IMG/VR virus record: IMGVR_UViG_3300024518_001976
Location: 1 to 30,491 of that record
Length of the DNA stretch: 30,491 bases
Origin: a virus
Strand: one strand, 5' to 3'
Shown here: one piece after another, positions 6,591-17,400 of the stretch
Layout: each line of letters starts with the position of its first letter
Numbering within the stretch: the stretch's first letter is position 1
Translations under genes and position numbers: made by a program
Notes under the pieces: model-generated
The model's database searches: none
What the model saw: only the letters and a program-made list of their open reading frames with translations
What the model was told of the DNA's origin: nothing

Positions 6591-8360
6591 ATGACTCAAA
6601 CATTACGTATTTATGAACCACGAATAGATGCTAACACATCTAAGATGGACGTAGGAGGACAAACAATAAAGGCAACTAACACTATAACGGGGTTGCTATA
6701 CGGTTTATCTAACCATGAAAGCGACCAAGCCAGAGAATATTATTTCTGGAGGTTGTGCGACGAGCTTTGGAATAACGCTGACCTCCCTGAACCCTTAATG
6801 GTAAAACATCCTTGGGCAGAGAGTATGATTCAGGCAGTAATAAAAAACAAATATGTTTCCATAGGAGGAGCTGCCTCATCAGGTAAATCACATACGATGG
6901 CCGCATGGGGAATCCTGAATTGGTTGGCTGCTCCGAAAGACACTTTAGTTCTGCTTACATCAACCACGTTACGCGAAGCACGAAAAAGAATATGGGGTTC
7001 AGTGATCAGTTTGCTTACTGTCTTGGATGGAGCGCCGTTCAAGATTCGGGATTCAATTGGTAATGTCGCTTATATAAATGAGAACGGAACACTCATAGAA
7101 AAAGCTGGCCTTAGTTTGATTGCAGCAGAGCGCAGCAAGACAAGAGAAGCTATAGGAAAGTTTATAGGTATCAAACAGAAGAACGTCATCTTAATTGCAG
7201 ACGAGCTATCTGAATTGTCTACCGCTATCTTACAGGCGGGTCTTTCCAACCTATCTAAGAACCCTTCCTTCAGTCTAGTCGGGTTATCTAATCCAGCTTC
7301 CAGATGGGATGCGTTTGGTGAATGGAGCGAACCCGCCCAAGGATGGGACTCCATCGATCCTAACACAGAAGATAGCTGGAAGACGAAGTGGGGTGGTCTT
7401 TATAAAAAATATGATGGTGAGTACTCACCTAATATCTTAGCAGGGAGGACTATATACCCTTGGTTACCAACACAGGAGAAGCTTGATGAGGATAAAGCCC
7501 TTTTAGGGCAGGAAAGCCGTGGTTATTACCGAATGGTACGCGCCGTATTCTTTGATGCGGATGAGGCTGACGGTGTTTATACAGACGCAGAACTGGTTAA
7601 GTCAGGAGCTATGGGCAAGATTGAGTGGCAGGGAACGCCTAAAGCCATCGCTGGTTGTGACCCCGCCTTTACCAACGGAGGAGATAGAACTATTCTTTAT
7701 ACTGGCTTTGTTGGTTATGATACTTCTGGTCAGTTTGTTTGCCAACTGGATGAAGCCATATCCCTCACTGACGATGCCACCAACAAAGCGATCCCCCGCT
7801 CGTACCAGATTGTTCGGCAGATAAAGGAGGAGTGCGAGAAAAGGAAAATAGAGCCCGTAGATTTAGGAATAGACTCAACAGGCGCTGGTAGCCCTTTGGC
7901 TGATATACTTGCGGCTGAGTTTGGGGATGAGATACTTCGTGTTTCATTTGGTGGTAAGGCTTCTGATAAAAGAGTTAGCTCTAATAGTAAACTTGTCGGA
8001 CATGAACTCTACGTCAACAGGGTCACTGAACTCTGGTTCGTGGGCAAGGAACTCTGTAGGACAAAACAGCTATATGGTATTGATAATGAGTTAGCGCAGG
8101 AAGTTGTAGGCCGTCAGTATGATATGGTTAAGGGATCTACTCTTAGGATGAAGCTGGAAGCTAAGCCAGATTATAAAGCTAGACTAGGAAAATCACCTGA
8201 CTTAGCTGATGCTGCCTTCATCTGTTTGGATGTCGCAAGACAACGTCACGGACTGGTAGCTGTAGCCCCTCTTGATACAGGAGGCAAGGTACAGGGATCA
8301 AGGCGCAGGAGGTCTATCAAACAGCTATCAAATGTGTTAGGCAATCAGCCGCTCTCTTAG
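6591..8360 (+). CDS. Terminase large subunit
   Basis: Packaging motor ATPase and nuclease, 589 residues. Walker A is GGAASSGKS (residues 92-100), followed by the adenine-region helix. Walker B is VILIADE with D204 and the catalytic E205. The C-terminal RNase H-fold nuclease shows D357 (GCDPAF), D428 (GIDSTGAG) and D537/D540 (SPDLADA). Length and order are normal for the TerL family and all key residues are present. It cuts concatemers and pumps DNA into the prohead through the portal. It opens the rightward late operon. The start ATG follows an A/T-rich leader with no Shine-Dalgarno site. No portal or capsid gene follows, which is unusual. Confidence 0.95.
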   Translation: MTQTLRIYEPRIDANTSKMDVGGQTIKATNTITGLLYGLSNHESDQAREYYFWRLCDELWNNADLPEPLMVKHPWAESMIQAVIKNKYVSIGGAASSGKSHTMAAWGILNWLAAPKDTLVLLTSTTLREARKRIWGSVISLLTVLDGAPFKIRDSIGNVAYINENGTLIEKAGLSLIAAERSKTREAIGKFIGIKQKNVILIADELSELSTAILQAGLSNLSKNPSFSLVGLSNPASRWDAFGEWSEPAQGWDSIDPNTEDSWKTKWGGLYKKYDGEYSPNILAGRTIYPWLPTQEKLDEDKALLGQESRGYYRMVRAVFFDADEADGVYTDAELVKSGAMGKIEWQGTPKAIAGCDPAFTNGGDRTILYTGFVGYDTSGQFVCQLDEAISLTDDATNKAIPRSYQIVRQIKEECEKRKIEPVDLGIDSTGAGSPLADILAAEFGDEILRVSFGGKASDKRVSSNSKLVGHELYVNRVTELWFVGKELCRTKQLYGIDNELAQEVVGRQYDMVKGSTLRMKLEAKPDYKARLGKSPDLADAAFICLDVARQRHGLVAVAPLDTGGKVQGSRRRRSIKQLSNVLGNQPLS

Positions 8361-8400
8361 ATTTGAGCGGTTGCCTTTACCTGAAATAGTAGTAAATTTG
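8347..8400 (+). promoter_or_regulatory. Hairpin over TerL stop and promoter-like motif
   Basis: An 8-pair stem (8347-8354 with 8365-8372, one G-U) spans the terminase stop codon and is followed by a short T-containing tract, a weak terminator candidate. Directly after it, TTG (8371-8373) and TAAATTTG (8393-8400) are 19 bases apart, matching the TTG and TAnnTTTG elements of Bacteroidota sigma-ABfr promoters. The next ATG is only six bases further, so such a transcript would be leaderless. The match may be chance. Confidence 0.3.
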
Positions 8401-8406
8401 TAGTAT

Positions 8407-10167
8407 ATGGCTAACGCAGACTACACTAATCTTTCTGACACAGAAAAAAAGAATCTTAGAAACAAATACGTTAAACAGTTTAGATCAGCGTTTAAAGGTT
8501 GGGGTACGAATGAAGAACTAGCTGCTCGTTTGGTTAAACAACTAAGAGAGGTAGGCTCTTCTGATTTAGTCAACGATATTAATCGTGAGTATGACGAGCA
8601 ACACGGAAAAACTTTACGTGAAGCTATTATAGGAGACTACTCATTTAAAAAAGAGGATCGAATGCTTAACTCTCTGGGGTTCGCTATTGATAGAGCAGGA
8701 GACTCAATGCTTCAGTTGGAAAATTTAGACAAGGATAGGCTAATATTAGCCGATAAAGATCCAGAAGAATCTAGTTTTGAACTAATCGACAAAGATCGTG
8801 TTACCATACCTGATCTTGAAGAGGATGGTAAGAAAGTAGCCCTCTCTAAGCGGAAAGTTAAACTAGGTTCAGGAGTACAGAAATATATAAAGGGTGCGGG
8901 GAAAACCCCTAAAGCTACAGAAAGCACACCAGCACCAGAAAGCACACCAACCCCAGCCAAAGCTCAACCAACCAAAAATCAACCCGTATCTAAACTCCCT
9001 GCCCCAATAGATGCTTCTTCCAGCACCATGTTAGGAGAGGCAATGGGAGGGGGCGGTGGTTTTGCTCCCACCGCAACTCCCCCAAGAGGAGGACTACCAC
9101 AAAGTGTTTTAAATATTATACATGGAGGAAAAGCACCATACCAAAAAGACGCAACAGACCCTTTTGCCCCCACAACAGAAACAAAGGAAACAACGGGGAA
9201 ACAGCTTGGACCTACAAGAGAGTTAGCTAAAACACTTAAAGCAGCAGCACCAGCAACACCAGCAGCTACGGGAGGTTCATCGGGTTCGGGGACTGGTTTA
9301 GATTATCTGCGCTCAAGAGAGGAAAGGAAACAAAGAGATAAAGCAGGGAAGGCTGATATAGCAGAAGAGCAAATAGCAGGTAGAGCAAGAGCAGAAGGAA
9401 GATTTAGCGGGATGAAGCGCGAGATCTTAGCGCAACAAGCGGAAAGAGATAGGATCACAAAAGAAAAGAGCGACGCAAATAAGATTGCCATTGAGGGGGC
9501 AGGGGGGAAAGAAGAACTTTTAGGGAGAGTTATCCGAGATAAAAGTGGTAAGGTCATCGGTCATTCTACTACCTCCGCAGGTAGAAGAGCTTTAGGCGAC
9601 CCCTATAAGGGCGTAAAAGGAGGAGCTATGGACTTTGATAAGCCCGCAGAATCTTATGCCGAACTTGATATGCGGGATGCTGCAAAGCAAAGGATGGGTT
9701 CTAAGCAGCAACAAGTAATGGATCTTTGGTCTAAAGGAGCCAGCTCTGAACAACGGAAACAAATAGCTCCGCTTAGAGAGGGGTTAGGTGTAGACCCAGA
9801 TAAGATTCAGCCTTTTGAGGGAGCAGGAAAAACTAAGTTAGATATAGATGCCACAGTAAACGAGGGATTCCACACATCGGACGAAGTCGCTAAGGCTCCC
9901 AAGATGGAGCTTTCCCCGAAGCCACAAAATATGCCGAACATAGGTAGGGAAGATCCAATGATACCCCAAGCCAAGCCACGTGAGGTAGAAAGTGTTGGTA
10001 GTAGGCTACAACGAGAAGAGGGAGAGAGGAAAGAAAAGGACTTCAGGAATAAACAATTAAAGCTTCCCGACCTTGGCTTGGCGTATGATAAAGAACGGGA
10101 TAAGCGAACAAAAGCTACAAAAAAAGTAATAGACTGGGCTCGCTCAGGGAGAAGCCGTCGCTCTTAA
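8407..10167 (+). CDS. Virion-associated-like protein with annexin-like repeat
   Basis: A 586-residue protein of unknown function. Residues about 15-90 look like one annexin repeat: KGWGTNEELAARLV (K30-T34) gives the GxGT loop, then a long helix pair (DLVNDINREYDEQHGKTL), and IIGDYS with D77 as possible calcium cap, at the position of the annexin 'SDTSG' segment but with about four extra residues. Residues 165-210 are Pro/Thr/Ala-rich with a duplicated ESTP unit, residues 215-235 Gly-rich, and the rest is highly charged and helical with low complexity. It follows terminase and precedes two other large helical proteins, so a structural or ejected internal virion protein is likely. Calcium or membrane binding is a hypothesis. 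The ATG has no Shine-Dalgarno site. Confidence 0.7.
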   Translation: MANADYTNLSDTEKKNLRNKYVKQFRSAFKGWGTNEELAARLVKQLREVGSSDLVNDINREYDEQHGKTLREAIIGDYSFKKEDRMLNSLGFAIDRAGDSMLQLENLDKDRLILADKDPEESSFELIDKDRVTIPDLEEDGKKVALSKRKVKLGSGVQKYIKGAGKTPKATESTPAPESTPTPAKAQPTKNQPVSKLPAPIDASSSTMLGEAMGGGGGFAPTATPPRGGLPQSVLNIIHGGKAPYQKDATDPFAPTTETKETTGKQLGPTRELAKTLKAAAPATPAATGGSSGSGTGLDYLRSREERKQRDKAGKADIAEEQIAGRARAEGRFSGMKREILAQQAERDRITKEKSDANKIAIEGAGGKEELLGRVIRDKSGKVIGHSTTSAGRRALGDPYKGVKGGAMDFDKPAESYAELDMRDAAKQRMGSKQQQVMDLWSKGASSEQRKQIAPLREGLGVDPDKIQPFEGAGKTKLDIDATVNEGFHTSDEVAKAPKMELSPKPQNMPNIGREDPMIPQAKPREVESVGSRLQREEGERKEKDFRNKQLKLPDLGLAYDKERDKRTKATKKVIDWARSGRSRRS

Positions 10168-10185
10168 TGCCAAAAATTTAAATAT

Positions 10186-11469
10186 ATGGCCTATAATACA
10201 CGATCCCTTCAGGGGGTAAAGCAGGTTACCCCTGAGTCCAGTAGGTTACTCAGGGAGTCAGAAAGATTTACTGGGGCAGCTAAAGCTAAAATACAAGGAG
10301 CTGCCGCCACCGCCGCTATGTATGAAGCTGGTACTGGAACTCGTAACCAACTAACGAAAGGGGCCGAGGAGTCAGCGAAAAGTGCTATTATAGCTGCGCA
10401 ACAAACGGCACTACAAGGGGATTTCAATCCCGACAATGTGGTATCCCCCATGAGGCAGGACTTTTTTGGGGCCACTTCCTCCCTTCCTTTACATCAACAA
10501 ACGGCTTTATATAATCGGTATGCCCCAGAGATGAGGAAGCAGAACTTATTATATCAACAGGAACAAAAGAGTTATCTGCAATTAAAAGAAGCACAGCGTA
10601 AAGCAAGGTTCGCACAAGCTGGTGACGCTCTTCAAGCTCCTGTATCACAGAGGCTGGAGGAAATAATGGGGTCAGGAGCTAATGCCAAGACACAGTTTTC
10701 TGAGATACAGAAATCACTTTTCGCAAACCCACAAGCGTTAGGGAACCCCATAACCGCCTCTTTATACGAGACAGCGTTTAATAATGTAGGCGCAAAGTTA
10801 GATAAGAAGGAAAAGAAAAAGGGGAGGGATGCTGCCATGAGAGCTAATCTGATTTCACAAGCAGTAGCCTCAGGGAACCCCGCTGTCATTACGTCTTTAA
10901 TGAAGGGTAAGAGAGGCAAAGGTGTACTTGAAAATGCGGCTAAATTGGCAGGGGTAACTGCCCAAGCGAAAGAAACTATCAAGAGTAATAAACGATGGGA
11001 AGATGAGATATCCACACTGAAAGGAGCAGATCGAGATACCTTTAATGCATTAGCTCCACGCCTGAGGCCGAGAACTACATTACAACAATTAGAGTTAGAT
11101 GTATTAACAAGCGTACATGCTAGTAAACAAGCAGGGGAGGAAGTTTCTAAAACAGTAGCTGCTTTGGATAGGTTTATAATAATGGCTAAAGGAGCTCAGT
11201 CATCTTTAGATGAGTATTCTACAAATGACGATGAAGAAACTGATAAGATAGAAGCTATAGTTCAGTTGTTAAAGACAGTTGTCCTTAAAGATGAAGACCT
11301 CGAAAAACTCTTAGGGAAGGACATTACTAAACTAGATGACATATCTTCTTTGGGTGAGTTGCTTACCATTCTACAGGCCGCTGCCGCACAAACAGATTTA
11401 CAAGGAAACCGACCAGATATGGCGGCTGAAAAAACAGCCGAGATAAATAGTTTATTAAACGCCACATAA
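10186..11469 (+). CDS. Helical protein, probable internal virion protein
   Basis: A 427-residue, almost wholly alpha-helical protein rich in Ala, Gln, Lys and Glu. Residues 125-160 (QEQKSYLQLKEAQRKARF) and 280-330 look coiled-coil; residues 335-410 are acidic. There are no cysteines, signal peptide or membrane spans. I recognise no family. It lies 18 bases after the annexin-like gene and 18 bases before the giant polyvalent protein, all on the plus strand. In phages with ejected internal proteins, small helical proteins of this kind often accompany the giant one, so a core or scaffold-like role is a reasonable guess. The ATG follows AAATTTAAAT with no Shine-Dalgarno site. Confidence 0.7.
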   Translation: MAYNTRSLQGVKQVTPESSRLLRESERFTGAAKAKIQGAAATAAMYEAGTGTRNQLTKGAEESAKSAIIAAQQTALQGDFNPDNVVSPMRQDFFGATSSLPLHQQTALYNRYAPEMRKQNLLYQQEQKSYLQLKEAQRKARFAQAGDALQAPVSQRLEEIMGSGANAKTQFSEIQKSLFANPQALGNPITASLYETAFNNVGAKLDKKEKKKGRDAAMRANLISQAVASGNPAVITSLMKGKRGKGVLENAAKLAGVTAQAKETIKSNKRWEDEISTLKGADRDTFNALAPRLRPRTTLQQLELDVLTSVHASKQAGEEVSKTVAALDRFIIMAKGAQSSLDEYSTNDDEETDKIEAIVQLLKTVVLKDEDLEKLLGKDITKLDDISSLGELLTILQAAAAQTDLQGNRPDMAAEKTAEINSLLNAT

Positions 11470-11487
11470 TACATAACCCGAACTGCT

Positions 11488-14400
11488 GTGACAGGAGAAC
11501 TTATAACTGATTCGTCAGGTAATGACGCATATACTAACCCCTTAAATTTTAACCAATGGACAGGTTCTGCGGGAACTGGTGTAACCGACGAAAAGGACAA
11601 GCTGATTGGGTACGGTAATTATCTACGGGAATTCGAATTTGAAAGAGGGACGCTAGATCGGGATGCAGAAGAAGCCATAAGAAATAATATACTCCCCAGA
11701 GTCACTCAAATAGATCCTGAGCACACACAACAACTTGACGCTGGCACTACAGAGACAGATGCCGCTCTCATCTATGACGCTTTCGGACAACAAGCACGGG
11801 ATAATTACTACGACTCTATTAATAATGGAGGAGCTAGAGAAGACTTTGTGGATGAAGTCAATGAAGCTAAACAGCATTTAGTTGAGCATGACAGATTAAG
11901 CCTCGCCTCCCTTAGAAGACAAGGAGCTGATGGCGCTATCAGTTATGAATTGATTGGGGGGTCTAATATATTAGATAGTAAAAAAGCCATAGCTGATTCT
12001 ATACGGAGGGGAGCTATTCGCCACAGAGATATGTGGCAAGTAGCCACGGGAATGAACGATGTATATAAAGGAGTTAACGCCTTTAAAGCTATCCGTGATA
12101 ACCAAGTCAGGACTGAGTTTTCTTCTGCCTCACAATCCGAAGAAGATAAAGATCTCTATAGGGAGATATTAAAAGAATCTAAAAATTATTTTATAGATAA
12201 TAAAGAAGAAGGTGACCCCTCTGCCCTGATCACTAAAGCACGAACCCTTCTTGCTAACCAGTACTCTCGTGGTAAAGACATCAAGGAAAATGTTTCACGG
12301 AACAGGTTTCAGGATTCAGATATCATGGACGCTCTGGAACAGGTGGCTATCTTTGAAGCGTACCAAACAGGAGAAGCTAAGTATGAATCTAATATAGATA
12401 AAATTGGGGACAATATAAAAGTAACTAAGAATGGCGCTGTCATACCTCATATTGAGTTATTGTTAGACAGAGGGAAGTTTGATTCTGCTCTGGAAATACG
12501 TTCAGACCTAACAAAAGGACAAAGAAGCTCACTTATTAATTTCAGGAAAGATTTCTTTACTCGTCAATTCCCTAGGTATGATGAGCTATTCAAAGACTCC
12601 ACGGTAGAAAACAAATGGGCGGCTGCTAAAATAAAAGGAAAACAAGATGGCGATTCTAACGGGGAGGTATTGGAGGAGTTCCTTATAAACCCTAAGAATT
12701 ATAGTGGGGTAAAAAACAGAGTAGGCGCATTAGGGGCCTCTATCGCAGATTCTTTTACGGGGCTGCTTTTTATAGTACCTGCCTTAATGGAAAATAAAGG
12801 GGCGATTGATTTCTTGGTAGAGCAAGAAGAAGATAGGCAGAACAGAAGAGAAGTAGCTAAAATATTTGGGGATAAATTTGGGTTCGCTACTGATGTTGCT
12901 ACTGCAATAGCACCAATGGTGGTTGATATTAGTGCTACAGTCCTGTTGAGTTCAGGTACATTTGGTATAGGCGGGGCTGCTTACGTAGGACTAAAACAAG
13001 GAACCAGAGTTACCGCTAAAGGACTTACAAAAAGTTTAACGGGCAGTGTATTTGCTAAAAAGTTTGGTGAAGATGCGGGAAGGACAGCAGCTAGACTTAG
13101 GGTAAAGGGATATATAACGAAGTCAGCCAAGAGGTCGGATGTTATAGGGGCTATTAATGCCTATAATGGACTACTTACTAAAACGGTAACCAAAACAGTA
13201 ACCAAAAAGGGAGTAGGAAAACAAGTAGAAAAAGAAGTAAGGAGCAACTTAGTAACGGGGGTACAGACTTCTGCCTTATTCCTGACCGCTGCTAATAGAT
13301 CATCAGGGGCTACTTATGCCACGGTCTATGGTAACATGGAAGGTACGCATGAAGAGAAACATGATGCCGCTTTAGGCGCTGCGCTAACGGCAGGTATGGC
13401 AACAGGTATTATAACAGCAGGGTTCAGTAGTGTTGGTGCGGGTGGTTTTGAAGATGCATTTCTTAGGGGGATCACTTACAAGCAACACAGATCTGTTTTG
13501 GAAAGAATGCGTAGGTCTAAGATAACTAAGTCCGAACACGGCGAGGCGATGCGTACATGGTTATCGGGAAGGATTAAAGAAGTTGTACCTAAAGTATTCC
13601 CTGATATATACAGAAGGTATCTGAAAAGTGGAACTGAAGAATTTTTTGAGGAGGGTATAGATGAGTTTATTAATTCGTTTATTGTAGATGCGGCGCTAAA
13701 TGAGAATACCCCTATGATTGAAAGGGTATCTGCTGCGCTATACGCAGGAGCAATAGGGGGTGTAATTGGTCAGGGGGCTGCTGGAGTCAGGGCGATAGCG
13801 GAAAAGAAAGGGGCTTTTGCCCGAGGAGAGGTGGAGATGTTGAGGCAGAGCGAAGAAACTAAATTAATAGCACACCTAAAAGAAACCAACTCTCCACTGA
13901 CTGCTAATGTTGTAATGGAAGGAATCACGAGGCAACAGCTACGTGCGACAGAAATGCGGGAGATGCCAAAGGATTATAGTACTATGATAGGGACTGCCAT
14001 TGAGCAATCCCAGAAGCTCGCAGACGCTAGCCAGAAAGTTTCAGATGAGGAATTAGGGATATCGATAGTAAAAGATTCATCTAAAAAAGCAGGTCAGTTA
14101 GCTGGGCTGAATAGAGAAACGGGGGAGATAACTTTATATACTCAGGACATAGCAGAAGATTTTAATGCCGATGAGCCTCTCCCTTATTTGGCAGGTGATG
14201 TGGACAGCAAGACTTCACAACAGAAGAAAGAAGTTTTCAAAGATGTAGACTTAGCAAAGTTAAAAAAGAAACTAAGGGGGAGTGAGGGTGGAGTTAACGG
14301 GTACATTAAATTTATTGAGGAACATGAGAGGGCACACGCCCAGTTACGACACCAAGAAAGTTATCCTGATGACTTAATGGACCCTGCTGCCATTGCTATG

Positions 14401-17400
14401 GAGATGGAAGCCAACGAAAAAGCAGCCGAAGCTGTTGGTATAAAATGGAAAGACGTACAAAAAGTTGAAGGTGAACTAGCTACAGAGAAGACTCCAGAGC
14501 AACAAGCAAAAGAAAAAGAAGACCTGATAAACACCATAGCGAATGGGGATAAAGCAGTAATAGAAAATACAGAGGCTGAAGTTATTGTGGAGGAGACAAA
14601 GGAGGAGACAAAGGAGGAGACAAAGGAGGAGACAAAGGAGGAGACAAAGGATGAAGACGCAGCAGAGGCAGAAGCCCCTGTTGATCCTAAACACGCAAAA
14701 CAAATAGAGATATTTACAACTATAAATGAAGACCATACACCACAAGAACAGGACGCACTTGCTAACCTTCAGGGCACTCTAAATGAATTGGTTTTATTAG
14801 GCCGTGCTTTTGGAGTCGATGTGAAGTTTGTGTCAGATGAACAGAGGAAGTATGCGGATGATAGTGGGAAGCCCATCAAAGCTTTCTCCCATGTAGTAAC
14901 TGAAACAGAGGCTTACATACGCATAGAGCCTAGAGCGTTAGGAGATGCACTTAAAAATTTATCAAATTTTAACGCTCGGAACTTAGCAGGGGCTGGTCTT
15001 ATAGAGGAAGTAATACATCATGCTACTTTAGCAGACCTGACAACTGAGGAACTCACTGAAGTATATCAATCTTTGTCACAAGAAGATATTGATTTTGTTA
15101 TAGAAGCTTATTACACGAAGGAGGAGGACAGGGAAGCAGCGCGGGCAAGGCTGCAACAAACTGATGTTGAAGTGCAGGAGGGGTTTGGATGGCAAGCGGA
15201 GCAACGAACCCTAGCAAAAGAAATTTTACGTATGCACGCCCAGCGTATATTAAGTGGAACCACCACAGAGCAGGATGCAGATTTCTTTAAAGGGAACCCT
15301 AGTTTACTGAAGATATTCGTACGCCACTTGAAAAAACTAAGTGGGAAACTTCTGGAAATCCTAAATAGTAAATCTGGAGATAATCCTGTACTTCGGAAGA
15401 TGGCATATCGAGTCGTCGCCGCGTATAATGATATGAAATCGGGGTATGCAACAGAGCATGTCCCAGCATTTGACCCTGATAATCCATTACAAGTCATACA
15501 TACTTTCGAAGGGCAGACAAAGGTATCAGAAGCGGATAGGGGTATGGACCCCGTTGATGTTTATGTTGGAGAGCCACAAGTTACCGCAGTAGATGTTCCT
15601 TATGATGAGACAAACTCAGCACCTATGGTTAATTTTGCTAAGAGGGCTATTGTTTTTAGGAATGTAAATGGTGTGGTTGTTCCTTTCTATCTTTCAACAG
15701 GCTTAGGAGGAAAGCCGAATGCGGGGAAATGGTATCCTATTTTCGGGTTAAGTAAGAAAAAAGGTTGGTTCAATAAAGGACCAACACAGAAAGACGTAGA
15801 TGATTTCTATGGAAGCCCTACTTTAAAGAGAGTAGCCGAAAGCCTTGATGAAGAGTTCGGAGACATTAGAGAACCACTTAATTCAGATGGGAGCGGCCCC
15901 CAAGTTCTTCCTGAATTTATACCTAATACAGAAATAGAAATACCCCCCATTATACAGAACTCTAGTGTACAAGGACTAGATAAACTCAGCGAGGCTATCG
16001 AAAAGAATTTAGGGATAGTGCCTTTGGATGTAGACGCTACTGACGAGGCTAAAATAGCAAACTTTTCTTCCGTCGTAGATCGAATTGAGAAAGGACCACC
16101 AGCGCCTGTAGCCGAACCAAATGTTGTTTATGTTAAACGAAAAAAAGGGAGAAAGGTTACTGAATTAGTTCAAGATGCAGAAGATGCTGGAGATGGTATA
16201 AACGTACTTAGAAAATGGGATGTTGGGGAAAAACATTTTGGTAATCCATTTAGTCATCGAGGTTTCAAAAATACTATACCAACTAAAAACCTAGATCAGA
16301 CTGTAGAATATTATCGTAAATGGTTGGAAGGTGATGAAGACTTTGAGCATAAAGATAAATATCAGAACCGTAGGGAATGGATTCTGGGACAGATTGATAG
16401 TGGTGCTTTAGATGGAAAAAGTCTTTTATATTATGATGAAAATATCAAGCCTAATCACGCTGAAGCTTTAAAGACGTTTGTTATTAAAAGAAGAGCAGCA
16501 TCAAAGGTTGTTCCTTCGAAAACATACAAAGGAGAAGTAACCTCCCTAGACAAAAACCAAGTATTTGTGTTCGGGTCCAACCTACAGGGTTTCCACGGAG
16601 CAGGGGCAGCAGGGTACGCAACTTTTGGTGAGGGGAAAAGTGTAGATGAGTTTAAGAAACTTAGAGCAGACAGTAATTATAATAAGCAGGAGAAAGGGGA
16701 AGAAGGTAAGTGGAATGTAAAAGGGCAAGCTGAAGGACTTCAGGATGGAAAGGATGGAACTTCCTATGCGCTCCCTACTAAGAAAACAGCAACAGATAAA
16801 AAATCATTATCACCAGAAGAGATAACTAAAAATATTCGTAAGCTATATGATACAGCTCGTTCTAAGCCAGATAAAGAATTCTTAGTAGCTCAGAAAACGA
16901 AAGGGGGATTGAGTGGCTGGACAGGGGCGCAGATGGCTAAAATGTATTTAGACGCAGGGGAGATACCCTCCAATATTGTGTTTGAAGAAGGGTTCCATAA
17001 GCTACTCAGAGATACAGCACCACCAGTAGATACAGCCTCACCGAGAGGATTTGGTAAAGTTGCTCGTAAAGGATTTGAAGGGTTTGAGGTGTCAACAGCA
17101 GGGAAGGATGAAGAAGGAATAGGAGTAAAGTTCTCCGCTAAGAAAGCAAAGCTCCCTTCTGGAAAAACAATAGAATATGTGTGGCAAAAAGAGGCTAAAC
17201 AATCAGGAAAGGGGTTACCAGCGGCTCCCCACTTGGACAGAGAAGATAGCTGGTACTGGGCAACTTATAAGGGGTTGTGGGCAGAATATTTTATTGCTAA
17301 CCCAAAAGCGTTAGCTGAAATAGGAAGGGCTAGTTCAGGTAAAGTATTAACAGATAAATTTGGAGGGGATGGAGATAATGTAAATACACAAGCCAGAGCT

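Noticed and set aside
14476-14745. Minus-strand Cys/Leu-rich 89-codon frame (repeated CLLL)
   Set aside because: It is the antisense reading of the GGAGGAGACAAA repeat, not a membrane protein gene.
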